NCBI RefSeq assembly: GCF_052065355.1
Contig: NZ_JBQHUF010000001.1
Location: 1 to 64,000 of the forward strand
Reading direction: 5' to 3'
Length of the DNA stretch: 64,000 nucleotides
Source: Flavonifractor sp052065355
Lineage (GTDB): Bacteria > Bacillota > Clostridia > Oscillospirales > Oscillospiraceae
Under the pieces are notes generated by a model. It did no database searches, was not told the origin of the DNA, and worked only from the letters and a program-made list of their open reading frames with translations. Shown here in pieces: positions 7,606 through 15,367 of this stretch. The position numbers and the translations under genes were made by a program. The stretch's first letter is position 1. Every line of letters starts with the position of its first letter.

Positions 7606-9020
7606 CCTGGGAAACTGTCATCGGCCTGGAGACCCACGTGGAGCTGGCCACCAAGACCAAGATCTTCTGCTCCTGCACCACCGAATTTGGCGGCGCCCCC
7701 AACACTCACTGCTGCCCGGTGTGCATGGGCATGCCTGGTACCCTGCCGGTGCTCAATGAGAAGGTAGTGGAGCTGGCGGCCACGGCGGGGCTGGCCCTCA
7801 ACTGTACCATCACCCCCGTCAGCCGGTTCGACCGGAAGAACTACTTCTATCCCGACCTGCCCAAGGCCTACCAGATCTCCCAGCTTTACCTGCCCATCGC
7901 CCGGGACGGGGCGGTGGACATCGGGGGCGGCAAGACCATCCGCATCCATGAACTGCACATGGAGGAGGACGCGGGCAAGCTGGTCCATGACCCCTGGCTG
8001 GACCAGACCCTGACGGACTACAACCGCTGCGGCGTGCCTCTCATCGAGATCGTCACCGAGCCGGACTCCCGCTCCGCCGAGGAGGTTATCGCCTATCTGG
8101 AAAAGCTGAAGGAGACCCTGCAATACCTGGGCGTGTCCGACTGCAAGATGCAGGAGGGCTCTCTGCGGTGCGACGTGAACCTGTCGGTGCGGCCGGCGGG
8201 CTCCACAGAGTTCGGCACCCGCACCGAGATGAAGAACCTCAACTCCTTCAAGGCCATTTCCCGGGCCATCGCCTATGAGGCCCGGCGGCAGATCGAGCTG
8301 ATTGAGGAGGGAAAGCGGGTGGTGCAGGAAACCCGCCGGTGGGACGAGAACAAGGATGCCACCTATGCCATGCGCTCCAAGGAAAACGCCCAGGACTACC
8401 GCTATTTCCCCGACCCTGACCTGCCGGCTGTGGAACTGAGCCGGGACTATCTGGAGCATCTGAAGGCATCCCTGCCTGAACTGGCGGAGCACAAGCGGGC
8501 GCGCTATCAGGCGGACTGGGGCCTGCCCGTCTATGATACGGAGATGATCACCTCACAGAAGGCCCTGGCTGAATTTTTCGAGGCTCTGGTGTCTCTGGGG
8601 ACCGACCCTAAGCAGGGAGCCAACTGGATCATGGGCCAGGTGCTGGGCCAGTTGTCTGCCCACGGTCTGGAGGCCAAGGATATGAAGCTCACTCCTGCCA
8701 CCCTGGCCCGGCTCATTGCTCTGGTAAAGGAGGGTAAGCTGAACCGGAACACTGCCGTCAAGGTCTTTGAAGCGGTGTTTGAGACCGACGGGGACGTGGA
8801 CGCCTACGTGAAGGAGCACGGCCTGGAGCAGGTGTCCGACACTGGTCTGGTAGAGTCGGTGGTGGAGCAGGTGCTTGCTGTTAACGAAAAGTCGGTGGCC
8901 GACTTTAAAGCCGGTAAGGAGAAGGCCTTTGGCTTTCTGGTGGGGCAAGTCATGCGTCAGCTGAAAGGACAGGCGTCTCCGGCAGTGGTGAACCAGGTGC
9001 TGCGGGACAAGCTGAGCTGA
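7602..9020 (+). CDS. gatB: Asp/Glu-tRNA amidotransferase subunit B
   Basis: GatB binds the mischarged tRNA, activates the side-chain carboxylate with ATP and transfers ammonia from GatA. The 472 residues show the cradle domain with the zinc-binding cysteines CSCTTEFGGAPNTHCCPVC, the catalytic-core motifs GLETHVELATKTK, FYPDLPKAYQISQ and HMEEDAGKL, and the C-terminal YqeY-like helical domain that contacts the tRNA. The length is normal. It is the last gene of the T-box operon; a 13-bp hairpin follows. Confidence 0.95.
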   Translation: MTWETVIGLETHVELATKTKIFCSCTTEFGGAPNTHCCPVCMGMPGTLPVLNEKVVELAATAGLALNCTITPVSRFDRKNYFYPDLPKAYQISQLYLPIARDGAVDIGGGKTIRIHELHMEEDAGKLVHDPWLDQTLTDYNRCGVPLIEIVTEPDSRSAEEVIAYLEKLKETLQYLGVSDCKMQEGSLRCDVNLSVRPAGSTEFGTRTEMKNLNSFKAISRAIAYEARRQIELIEEGKRVVQETRRWDENKDATYAMRSKENAQDYRYFPDPDLPAVELSRDYLEHLKASLPELAEHKRARYQADWGLPVYDTEMITSQKALAEFFEALVSLGTDPKQGANWIMGQVLGQLSAHGLEAKDMKLTPATLARLIALVKEGKLNRNTAVKVFEAVFETDGDVDAYVKEHGLEQVSDTGLVESVVEQVLAVNEKSVADFKAGKEKAFGFLVGQVMRQLKGQASPAVVNQVLRDKLS

Positions 9021-9029
9021 CCTTTGCGG

Positions 9030-9060
9030 CATAGTTTTTCCCAAAGCGGGAGAAACTATG
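9030..9060 (+). other. Intergenic hairpin between gatB and spoVAC
   Basis: A 13-bp inverted repeat with one wobble pair (9030-9042/9048-9060) and a 5-base loop, without a T run. It may protect or process the gatB mRNA end or weakly attenuate read-through into spoVAC. Confidence 0.5.
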
Positions 9061-9081
9061 GGGCAAAGAGGAGGCGGAAGC

Positions 9082-9516
9082 ATGACCAATTCGGAATATG
9101 AACGCCTGGTAAACGCCAAAGCAAAGCCATCCCCCATGGCCAAAAACCTGGTATGGGCTTTCCTGGTAGGCGGGGCCATCTCCGTACTGGGCCAGGGCCT
9201 GTTGAACTTATATTTGGGCTGGGGATTGGACCAGGACCAGGCGGGCACGGCAGTGTCTGTGACCCTGATTTTCCTGGCTGCCCTGTTCACCGGCCTGGGT
9301 TGGTTTGACAAGCTGGCAAAGCACGCCGGAGCGGGCACCTTGGTGCCTATTACCGGCTTTGCAAACGCGGTGGTGTCTCCCGCTCTGGAGTTCCGCAGTG
9401 AGGGACTGGTAATGGGCGTAGGTGCCAAGCTGTTTGTCATTGCAGGGCCCGTGCTGGTGTACGGTATCTCGGCCAGCGTGCTCTACGGCCTGCTGCTGGT
9501 TCTGTTCGGCGCATAA
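9082..9516 (+). CDS. spoVAC: Stage V sporulation protein AC
   Basis: Membrane protein of the SpoVA channel that moves Ca-dipicolinate into the forespore and out at germination. The 144 residues have the family pattern: a short charged N terminus ending PSPMAKNLVWAF, then about four to five hydrophobic segments, with GWFDKLAKHAGAGTLVPITG and GMGAKLFVIAGPVL-type motifs (here GVGAKLFVIAGPV). GAGGAGG at 9068-9074 selects the ATG at 9082. Unusually, spoVAD and spoVAE do not follow; a terminator and a convergent gene come next. Confidence 0.9.
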   Translation: MTNSEYERLVNAKAKPSPMAKNLVWAFLVGGAISVLGQGLLNLYLGWGLDQDQAGTAVSVTLIFLAALFTGLGWFDKLAKHAGAGTLVPITGFANAVVSPALEFRSEGLVMGVGAKLFVIAGPVLVYGISASVLYGLLLVLFGA

Positions 9517-9552
9517 AAACAGCGCCTGTCCCGGTCGGGACAGGCGCTGTTT
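9517..9552. terminator. Bidirectional terminator after spoVAC
   Basis: A 16-bp perfect stem (9517-9532/9537-9552) with a 4-base loop sits between spoVAC (+) and the convergent membrane-protein gene (-). A run of A on the left and T-rich sequence on the right allow use from both sides. Confidence 0.85.
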
Positions 9553-9559
9553 GCTGTTT

Positions 9560-11599
9560 TTAAGAAAAGATTCCTGCCGGCACCTGATACAAAGCGGCAT
9601 AATCGGGATAGAGAGAGACCAGAGTGTCAGAGATGGCCTGGTATTCTTCCTGGGTGATATCCCGGGTGCGCTCGTAGACGTAGACTGTGACTCCATCCTC
9701 CAACGGGAAGGACTGGTCAAGACGCTGATAGGCTGTGCCGATCCCGGTACCCTCCAGGACCGGCTGGGCCAGCACGGTGAGGATGTGCTGGTTATCTTCA
9801 CCCAGATGGGTCTGCACCGGATCGGCTACAATGAGGTAATCGGCAGTGAGGGCGTTCCAGGAGAAGCCGTCCCGCTTATCCACTGTGGCGAAATAGGTGA
9901 TGGAGGTGGTGGGCCCATCAGACTGGGGGATGTTCAGGGAGCGAAGGGTGTTGTCATAGATACTGGAATTAAAGGTAAAGGAGGAGGCAATTACCGCAGC
10001 GGTCTTTTGCTCCTCCGTCGACAGGCTGTCCACATACACCCGCAGAGCCACCAGCTGGGCCAGGTCAGTGCGCTGTGTGGGGATATAGGTGAAGGCGGGC
10101 AGCGGATCGGGGACAGTGATTTCAGAGGGATGGGAGGGCTGTACCCGGGGCAGGAAGGAGCTGCCCAGCGTACATAGTGCCAGTGCCCAGGGCACCCACC
10201 GGACGGTCCGCCGTTCCGGCAGGAGTTCCATGCCACCCGCCAGGGCAAAGCAGAAGGCGGGCAGGTAGAGCAGCAGGTGCTGCTGTCCGTGGGACTGGAT
10301 GCGGGTAAAGAGGAACAGGCAGATCACCGGCTGGCACAGGCACAGCAGAGCGCCGTATCGGCTTTTGGGCCGGATCAGTAGGAAGATCACGCATACCAAG
10401 GCCACAGCCATCATGATATAGCCGTAGTAGCGGCACAGCATCACTAGGTCGATCCACCGGCCCTGGTCATAGGCCGAGTAGGTGTCGGCGTAGTTGGCCG
10501 ACAGCACCTGGCTCACCACAAAGCTTTGGCCGAAGAACAGGCTGAAGCCCACCCCGGTGACGGCCATGGTAAGGAAAGATTTCCACTGGCTCCGCTTGAC
10601 CAGCAGGGCCAGGAAAGCGGCTACACCGAAGGAGACGGTAAAGAAGAAAAAGTACCGCCGCAGCAAAAATACCAGGGTAAGCAGTGCTCCGGCCAAAATA
10701 CCCCGGGCGGCCTGGGGGCGGGACTTGTCCGTATAAATCAGAAAAGCCCAGATCCCCGCGCCCGCGGCTGCCACGTCCACAAAGCCGGTGAGGGCAGTGT
10801 AGAGCAGCATGGGAGTGGCGCAGCACAGCAGGATACCGCCGTGCTTGCTTCTCTGCCCCAGCACCAGCATGCCCAACAGGGCAGGCAGGACGTAGAGATT
10901 CACCGCGGCGAACAGGAACACGTACCGGTTGGTACCCAGCACCCGCATCACCAGGGACAGGGGGAAGGAGAGCAGGTAATTGTACTCCTGGGTGATAACG
11001 CTTTCCACCACCAGCCGCAGTTGAGCCAGACCAAGGCTCTGACCTGCCAGCATGGTGCTGGAGCTCCAGTAAATGTTGGTGTCCCAGTAATACACCTCAG
11101 CGCTGCCGGTGCAGTACAGAGCGGTGACCACGTTGACCACCAGCACCACAGCCAGAAAGACAGTTCCACGGGGCATGGCTACCCTGCCGAAGGCCTTGCA
11201 GGCCCACACCAGGGCCAGCACCACGCAGGAGAAGAACAGCCCGCTGCCCATGCCGCACAGCAGCCGGAAGGGGGCAGAGCCGATGGCCATGTCGCCCACG
11301 GTAAACAGCTGGTAGCTGGTGTCCAGTGCCATGCCGGGCACAAAAGCGAGAACGGCAATCAGCGCGGTTTTCCAGGTAGGCCCAAAGGGGAGCAGGAAGC
11401 GCCGGGGAATATCCAGCCGCCAGGCAGCCAGCAGGACCGCCCCAGTCAGGACCGCCGCCAGAGCGGGAATGGCCAGACTGGGCAGATGGCCGTACAGCAA
11501 GGCCCACAGCCGTACCAGGACCAGACCTGATAAAACGATCCAGGCCCCTGCCCACGCCAGGCATGGGAGGGGCCGGACAGAAAACGTATGCTGCTTCAT
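9560..11599 (-). CDS. Polytopic membrane protein, GT-C glycosyltransferase-like
   Basis: A 679-residue protein with a dozen or so hydrophobic segments over the first ~470 residues, followed by a ~190-residue soluble, probably extracytoplasmic C-terminal domain. An acidic loop with YYWDTNIYWSSSTML lies in the region where GT-C (GT39/GT83-type) enzymes carry catalytic Asp residues, so lipid-linked sugar transfer is the best guess. No family could be named with confidence. Its ATG overlaps the HIT gene stop by one base (TGATG), indicating co-translation. A terminator shared with spoVAC lies downstream. Confidence 0.6.
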   Translation of the reverse strand: MKQHTFSVRPLPCLAWAGAWIVLSGLVLVRLWALLYGHLPSLAIPALAAVLTGAVLLAAWRLDIPRRFLLPFGPTWKTALIAVLAFVPGMALDTSYQLFTVGDMAIGSAPFRLLCGMGSGLFFSCVVLALVWACKAFGRVAMPRGTVFLAVVLVVNVVTALYCTGSAEVYYWDTNIYWSSSTMLAGQSLGLAQLRLVVESVITQEYNYLLSFPLSLVMRVLGTNRYVFLFAAVNLYVLPALLGMLVLGQRSKHGGILLCCATPMLLYTALTGFVDVAAAGAGIWAFLIYTDKSRPQAARGILAGALLTLVFLLRRYFFFFTVSFGVAAFLALLVKRSQWKSFLTMAVTGVGFSLFFGQSFVVSQVLSANYADTYSAYDQGRWIDLVMLCRYYGYIMMAVALVCVIFLLIRPKSRYGALLCLCQPVICLFLFTRIQSHGQQHLLLYLPAFCFALAGGMELLPERRTVRWVPWALALCTLGSSFLPRVQPSHPSEITVPDPLPAFTYIPTQRTDLAQLVALRVYVDSLSTEEQKTAAVIASSFTFNSSIYDNTLRSLNIPQSDGPTTSITYFATVDKRDGFSWNALTADYLIVADPVQTHLGEDNQHILTVLAQPVLEGTGIGTAYQRLDQSFPLEDGVTVYVYERTRDITQEEYQAISDTLVSLYPDYAALYQVPAGIFS

Positions 11600-11937
11600 C
11601 AGCCGGGAGGCCAGGTCATGTCCCGTCCGGCCAGGACGTGGAAGTGGAGGTGGGCCACACTCTGCCCCGCCTGGGGTCCGCAGTTGGACACCACCCGGAA
11701 GTCGGTAATACCCATCTCACGGGTCACCTGGGAGATGACCTCAAAGGCGTGGGCCACCACAGCGGAATTCTCCGCCGTGATCTCACCGCAGGAGCCGATA
11801 TGTGCCTTGGGGATCACCAGGAAGTGAGTAGGAGCCTGGGGATCGATGTCATAAAAGGCGTAGACCATTTCGTCTTCGTAGACCTTCTTGGAGGGAATCT
11901 CTCCCGCCGCGATCTTACAGAACAGACAATCGCTCAT
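11599..11937 (-). CDS. HIT-family protein (HinT-like nucleotide hydrolase)
   Basis: A small purine-nucleoside phosphoramidate hydrolase of the HINT branch. The 112-residue protein begins MSDCLFCKIAAGEIPSKKVY and ends with the histidine-triad HLHFHV, whose central His is the nucleophile. CLFC resembles the zinc-binding start of bacterial HinT. The start at 11937 is chosen because CAAAGGAGG precedes it; the longer in-frame extension up to 12075 runs into promoter-like sequence. It is translationally coupled to the downstream membrane protein. Confidence 0.93.
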   Translation of the reverse strand: MSDCLFCKIAAGEIPSKKVYEDEMVYAFYDIDPQAPTHFLVIPKAHIGSCGEITAENSAVVAHAFEVISQVTREMGITDFRVVSNCGPQAGQSVAHLHFHVLAGRDMTWPPG

Positions 11938-12064
11938 AAGCTGCCTCCTTTGTGCAGGATATGGGGCCGGAAAAAGCCCCGCTTTTTTTATTCTATACCA
12001 AACTGAGTCAAAGGGCAAGGCTTCCTTGCAAAAGAAAAAACAAGTAATTTCATACAAAAACCTA

Positions 12065-12093
12065 TTGACAAACATGTGGCCTAGTAGTACAAT
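12065..12093 (+). promoter_or_regulatory. Consensus promoter of a non-coding RNA
   Basis: A perfect TTGACA (12065-12070) and TACAAT (12088-12093), separated by exactly 17 bases, point rightward into a region without any gene. Transcription start is expected near 12100. Confidence 0.85.
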
Positions 12094-12099
12094 ATAGCC

Positions 12100-12605
12100 A
12101 GAAAGAAAGAGAAAGAGGTGTCCCCGATGTACTAGGAAGACTCGGATCCCAAAATGAGGTCAGGATCTTCAAACTCAGACAAGGAAGCCGATGAGCCGAC
12201 CTTACTGAGCAGGCAAAAATCGAAAGCTCAGGAGGTGAAGCCTGAGGGTAGCTTGCAAGAGGAACGCCAGATCCAAATACTCATAGGGTGAAGAGATTAT
12301 CCCACCTCGTATCTCGATCTTTTCATACCGGGCCATGGCAGTCGGTAGACCTGAAACTCCAGTTTCCCACGTATTCCCAACCAGTTTCAATGAAGAGAAA
12401 TGCACCAAAGGAGAACCTCTGACGCGAAGTTTGCTGAAGACGGAACCCAGTGCCAATGAGTTGTGAGAAACAAAGAGATCCATGGAAGTTTCAAGGAGAC
12501 CGAACCCAAGCACGGTAAATCTGCAGAAAGTAAGAGGTAGCAAAAGTGATTGAACCCCAGGTCGAAAAGTAGCCCCCCGGTCACGTTGGATGGCCGGGGG
12601 GTTGT
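12100..12605 (+). ncRNA. Large structured non-coding RNA candidate (~500 nt)
   Basis: A transcription unit bounded by a consensus promoter and a strong GC stem, with no credible reading frame on either strand. It is purine-rich with many A-rich loops. Local helices can be drawn: GATCC/GGATC (12145/12163), CTCAGG/CCTGAG (12227/12241), GAGAT/ATCTC (12293/12311), TGAAACT/AGTTTCA (12352/12383), GAAAC/GTTTC (12467/12488) and ACCG/CGGT (12499/12513). GAACCCAG-like motifs recur near 12443, 12502 and 12552. The size and style resemble the large ornate RNAs (ROOL, OLE, GOLLD), but none could be assigned by eye. Confidence 0.7.
12573..12605 (+). terminator. Terminator-like stem ending the non-coding RNA
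   Basis: CCCCCCGG (12573-12580) pairs with CCGGGGGG (12594-12601), followed by a short U-rich tail. Confidence 0.65.
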
Positions 12606-12628
12606 GCTATGTTATGGGGTTTTCAAAG

Positions 12629-12907
12629 TCAATGCCTCAACGCATTTAGTCTGGATAAAAACTTTTTCCGATTGAAAATTGCAAACTTGTAGGAAACGCC
12701 GCTTTTCATAATAAATGTAACGGTGGGCAAGAGCAGAGTCAATCCTGTTTCAAGCCGCTCAATCCCGTTATAAGGTATTTCCAGATATCGATATTTTGGC
12801 TCTATTGTAGGTTTCTCCGTCCTGTACAGTGCTTTGTCGCTTTGAAGATAAAGGGCGCCGCCAAGAACACCTTCGTGGAAGAAACTTGCCATAAAAGCAT
12901 CTTTCAT
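12629..12907 (-). CDS. Small PH/GRAM-like domain protein
   Basis: A 92-residue protein without signal peptide or membrane segment. Its beta-rich pattern (GVLGGALYLQSDKALYRTE, YLEIPYNGIERLETG, VSYKFAIFNRKKFLSRL) matches small bacterial GRAM/PH-like domains. The function is unknown. It lies 13 bp downstream of the HD-domain gene on the same strand, so the two may be co-transcribed. Its ribosome site is weak, and its AT-richer codon use differs slightly from its neighbours. Confidence 0.55.
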   Translation of the reverse strand: MKDAFMASFFHEGVLGGALYLQSDKALYRTEKPTIEPKYRYLEIPYNGIERLETGLTLLLPTVTFIMKSGVSYKFAIFNRKKFLSRLNALRH

Positions 12908-12920
12908 ATCTGAATCTCTA

Positions 12921-13583
12921 TTATAAAAGCGTCAGTCCGTTGATGTCCAGCTTGAAGGTGAGCTTCAGATACTCTGCCGCACGGCGGCACAGCAGCATCC
13001 GCTCCAGGAAGATCTCAAAGTAGTCCATCACAGCGCAGAACTCGGTGTTGATGGACAGAGAGAGGGTAATGGTGCGCTTGTCCGGGTCCAGCGTCAGTTC
13101 GGAGCGTTCGGCGGCGTAGTTCACCCGGTCGTGGATGTCGAAACTCTTGTGATCCTTGTTGCGCACCCGGCTGCGGCGCACGTCGGTCTTGTCGGCCAGG
13201 ATCAGGGCGGCAGCTACTGGATTGACCGGAAAGGCGGTAGGGTCGTCGTGGTGGCCGATGGCCGTGATGACGGCGGCCACTCCGGCGGGGGACATACCCA
13301 TCTTGTCCAGAATGCGGAACGCCATCACCGCGCCGGTCTCGGCATGGTCGTGACGGTTGACTACGTTTCCGATATCGTGCATGAATCCGGCGATCCGGGC
13401 TAGCTCCTGCTCGTTTTGGCTGTAACCCAGCTGCTCCAGGATCTGAGCGGCCAGATGGGCGCAGCGAGTCACATGGGCGAAACTGTGCTCGGTAAAGCCA
13501 AGGGCCGACAGGGACTGATCCGCCTGGGTAATATAGGTGCGGATCTCTTCTGACTGACGCACCATCTCATAGGTAATATACAA
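12921..13583 (-). CDS. HD-domain phosphohydrolase
   Basis: A cytoplasmic 220-residue metal-dependent phosphohydrolase-type protein. The HD pattern is clear: HSFAHVTRCAHL, GFMHDIGN, an AVITAIGHHDDP helix and LILADKTDVRRSRVR. The last ~60 residues form a small extra domain (TITLSLSINTEFCAVMDYFEIF). A TTG at 13583 preceded by AAAGGAGGGGG at seven-base spacing is the best start; the longer frame up to 13649 lacks a ribosome site. The substrate is unknown; HD proteins of this form act on nucleotides, including cyclic dinucleotides and (p)ppGpp. It is divergent from the lar operon. Confidence 0.8.
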   Translation of the reverse strand: MYITYEMVRQSEEIRTYITQADQSLSALGFTEHSFAHVTRCAHLAAQILEQLGYSQNEQELARIAGFMHDIGNVVNRHDHAETGAVMAFRILDKMGMSPAGVAAVITAIGHHDDPTAFPVNPVAAALILADKTDVRRSRVRNKDHKSFDIHDRVNYAAERSELTLDPDKRTITLSLSINTEFCAVMDYFEIFLERMLLCRRAAEYLKLTFKLDINGLTLL

Positions 13584-13674
13584 GGGAATCCCCCTCCTTT
13601 TTTCTGCGATTACGACTATTATGATATCCAAGCCAGTCCCGTTTTGCAACTGCTTTCAGAAGAAAAAACGGGAC

Positions 13675-13703
13675 TTGTCAGACGGCGGACAAACTGATAT
13701 AAT
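13675..13703 (+). promoter_or_regulatory. Promoter of the larEBC-nickel transporter operon
   Basis: TTGTCA (13675-13680) and a perfect TATAAT (13698-13703) with 17-base spacing. Transcription would start near 13710, at the first hairpin of the leader. Confidence 0.8.
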
Positions 13704-13708
13704 AAAGC

Positions 13709-13844
13709 TCTCAGCTGAAGCTGAGAAGGGGATCCGAAGGTCCCCAGACACATATTTTTTATGATAGATAATAGATATACCATCCCACGAGGAACGTAGG
13801 GAATGTGCCAGAAGGCATACCAGGTTGGTATGCCTTCTTTTTTT
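13709..13844 (+). promoter_or_regulatory. Structured leader with terminator: candidate orphan riboswitch of the lar operon
   Basis: The leader folds into TCTCAGC-tgaa-GCTGAGA (13709-13726), GGGGA/TCCCC (13728-13732/13741-13745), a long-range CACAT/ATGTG stem (13749-13753/13803-13807) enclosing TCCC/GGGA (13783-13786/13799-13802), and then an intrinsic terminator AGAAGGCATACC/GGTATGCCTTCT with a U run (13810-13844). The terminator lies 3 bp before the larE ribosome site, so it must act as an attenuator. The gene content points to nickel or cofactor sensing. The published NiCo and TPP consensus sequences were not recognised. Confidence 0.65.
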
Positions 13845-13860
13845 GTAAAGGAGCGGTAGG

Positions 13861-14604
13861 ATGACGCTGAAGGAGTTTTTTGAACAAAATCCCCGGGTGG
13901 CGGTGGCTTTTTCCGGAGGGACGGACTCCGCGCTGGTGCTGTGGGCTGCCAAGCAGTATGGCCGTGAGGTGCGGGCTTATTATGTGCATACGGTTTTTCA
14001 GCCGGCCTTTGAGCTGGCCGACGCCAGGCGCCTGGCAGAAGGACTGCAGGTCCCTTTGACGGTGGTGGATGTGGATGTATTGCGCGTACCGGAGGCGGCA
14101 GCCAACGGTCCTCGGCGGTGCTATTACTGCAAAAAAGCCCTTTTCTCCACCCTGTGGAAGGCGGCAGCGGACGACGGGTATACCGTGCTGCTGGACGGTA
14201 CCAACGCCTCCGACGACGCGGGAGACCGGCCGGGAATGCAGGCCCTGAAGGAACTGGAGGTCCGTTCTCCGCTGCGGGAGTGCGGGCTCACCAAAGCGGA
14301 GGTGCGGCGGCTGTCCAAAGAGGCGGGGCTGTTCACCTGGAACAAGCCGGCCTATGCATGTCTGGCCACCAGAGTGCCAACCGGAACCGCCATCACCAGG
14401 GAGGCGCTGGAGAAGGTGGAGCGAGGGGAAACCGCTCTGTTCCAGCTGGGCTTCACCGATTTCCGGGTGCGGCTGCTGGGTGATGCCGCCCGCATCCAGG
14501 TCCCAGCGGGCCAGATGGAGCGGGCCGCCGCTCTGCACAACGAGATCGCTCAGGCGCTGGGGACTGATTTTTCCGCCGTTCTGCTGGATCTGATGGGGAG
14601 GTAA
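13861..14604 (+). CDS. larE: ATP-dependent sulfur transferase of nickel-pincer cofactor synthesis
   Basis: LarE adenylates the pyridinium biscarboxylate intermediate and donates the two sulfurs that hold nickel in the cofactor of lactate racemase-type enzymes. The 247-residue protein has the PP-loop SGGTDSAL (18-25), a CYYC pair (87 and 90), the LLDGTNASDD segment and Cys167 in NKPAYACLATR, aligning with the sacrificial cysteine of Lactobacillus LarE. The additional CxxC suggests the variant that carries an Fe-S cluster and is not consumed; this is inference. AAAGGAG at 13847-13853 sets the start. It is first in the lar operon. Confidence 0.93.
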   Translation: MTLKEFFEQNPRVAVAFSGGTDSALVLWAAKQYGREVRAYYVHTVFQPAFELADARRLAEGLQVPLTVVDVDVLRVPEAAANGPRRCYYCKKALFSTLWKAAADDGYTVLLDGTNASDDAGDRPGMQALKELEVRSPLRECGLTKAEVRRLSKEAGLFTWNKPAYACLATRVPTGTAITREALEKVERGETALFQLGFTDFRVRLLGDAARIQVPAGQMERAAALHNEIAQALGTDFSAVLLDLMGR

Positions 14605-14608
14605 GGGA

Positions 14609-15367
14609 ATGGACAACAAACATGAGATATTGGAGCTGCTGCGGTCGGTCAAAGCGGGGGAGACCTCCCCGGAGGACGCCCTGCTGGAGCTGAAGCAGAA
14701 GCCCTTTGAGGACCTGGGTTATGCCAAGGTGGATTTCCACCGCTCGGTGCGCCAGGGTGCGGCAGAGGTGATCTACGGCGCGGGCAAGACCCCGGAGCAG
14801 ATCGCCGGTATTGCCGCCGCTATGGGAGAGCGGGGATGCAGAAACATCCTCATTACCCGCATGGGGCAGGAGGCCGCCGATGTAGTGGCCCAGTCGGTAC
14901 CCCTGGATTACCGGCCTATCCCCAAGTTGGGAGTAGCCTTCCCCGGGGAGCGGACGGCGCTGGGCCATATCGTGGTGGCTACCGGCGGCACCAGCGACAT
15001 GCCGGTGGCAGAGGAGGCCGCTCTCACGGCTGAAATTATGGGCAACAAGGTCACCAGGCTGTATGACGTGGGCGTGGCAGGACTTCACCGACTGCTGTCC
15101 AATCTGGAACCCCTCATGAGCGCCCGGTGCGTCGTGGCCGTGGCGGGTATGGAAGGGGCTCTGGCCTCGGTCATCGGGGGCCTGGTGGACTGCCCGGTGG
15201 TGGCGGTGCCCACCAGCGTAGGCTACGGTGCCAGCTTCGGCGGCCTGTCCGCCCTGCTGGCTATGCTCAACTCCTGTGCCTCCGGGTGCAGCGTGGTAAA
15301 CATCGACAACGGCTTCGGGGCTGGTTATCTGGCTAGCATGATCAATCAGATGGAGGGTTTGCAATGA
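14609..15367 (+). CDS. larB: Pyridinium-3,5-biscarboxylic acid mononucleotide synthase
   Basis: LarB carboxylates nicotinic acid adenine dinucleotide and hydrolyses it, the first step of nickel-pincer cofactor synthesis. The 252 residues have the AIR-carboxylase (PurE-like) C-terminal domain: GTSDMPVAEEAALTAE, the VVAVAGMEGALASVIGGL loop, and PTSVGYGASFGGLSALLAML near the end. An N-terminal helical region (LELLRSVKAGETSPEDAL) is typical. It starts 4 bp after larE and overlaps larC by an ATGA. Confidence 0.94.
   Translation: MDNKHEILELLRSVKAGETSPEDALLELKQKPFEDLGYAKVDFHRSVRQGAAEVIYGAGKTPEQIAGIAAAMGERGCRNILITRMGQEAADVVAQSVPLDYRPIPKLGVAFPGERTALGHIVVATGGTSDMPVAEEAALTAEIMGNKVTRLYDVGVAGLHRLLSNLEPLMSARCVVAVAGMEGALASVIGGLVDCPVVAVPTSVGYGASFGGLSALLAMLNSCASGCSVVNIDNGFGAGYLASMINQMEGLQ

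Noticed and set aside
10526..11530. 334-codon plus-strand frame opposite the GT-C-like membrane protein
   Set aside because: Gln/Gly/His-rich composition typical of an antisense shadow, no ribosome site.
12202..12543. 113-codon minus-strand frame (with a shorter overlapping one) inside the ncRNA region
   Set aside because: No ribosome site and no family motifs; it lies opposite a consensus promoter and within a region of local helices that fits a plus-strand RNA better.
13709..13810. TPP riboswitch suggested by CTGAGA and CGTAGGGA
   Set aside because: CTGAGA is one arm of a simple UGAA-capped hairpin, and the P4/P5 motifs of the TPP box (GAACCTGAT-like) are missing; the downstream genes concern nickel, not thiamine.
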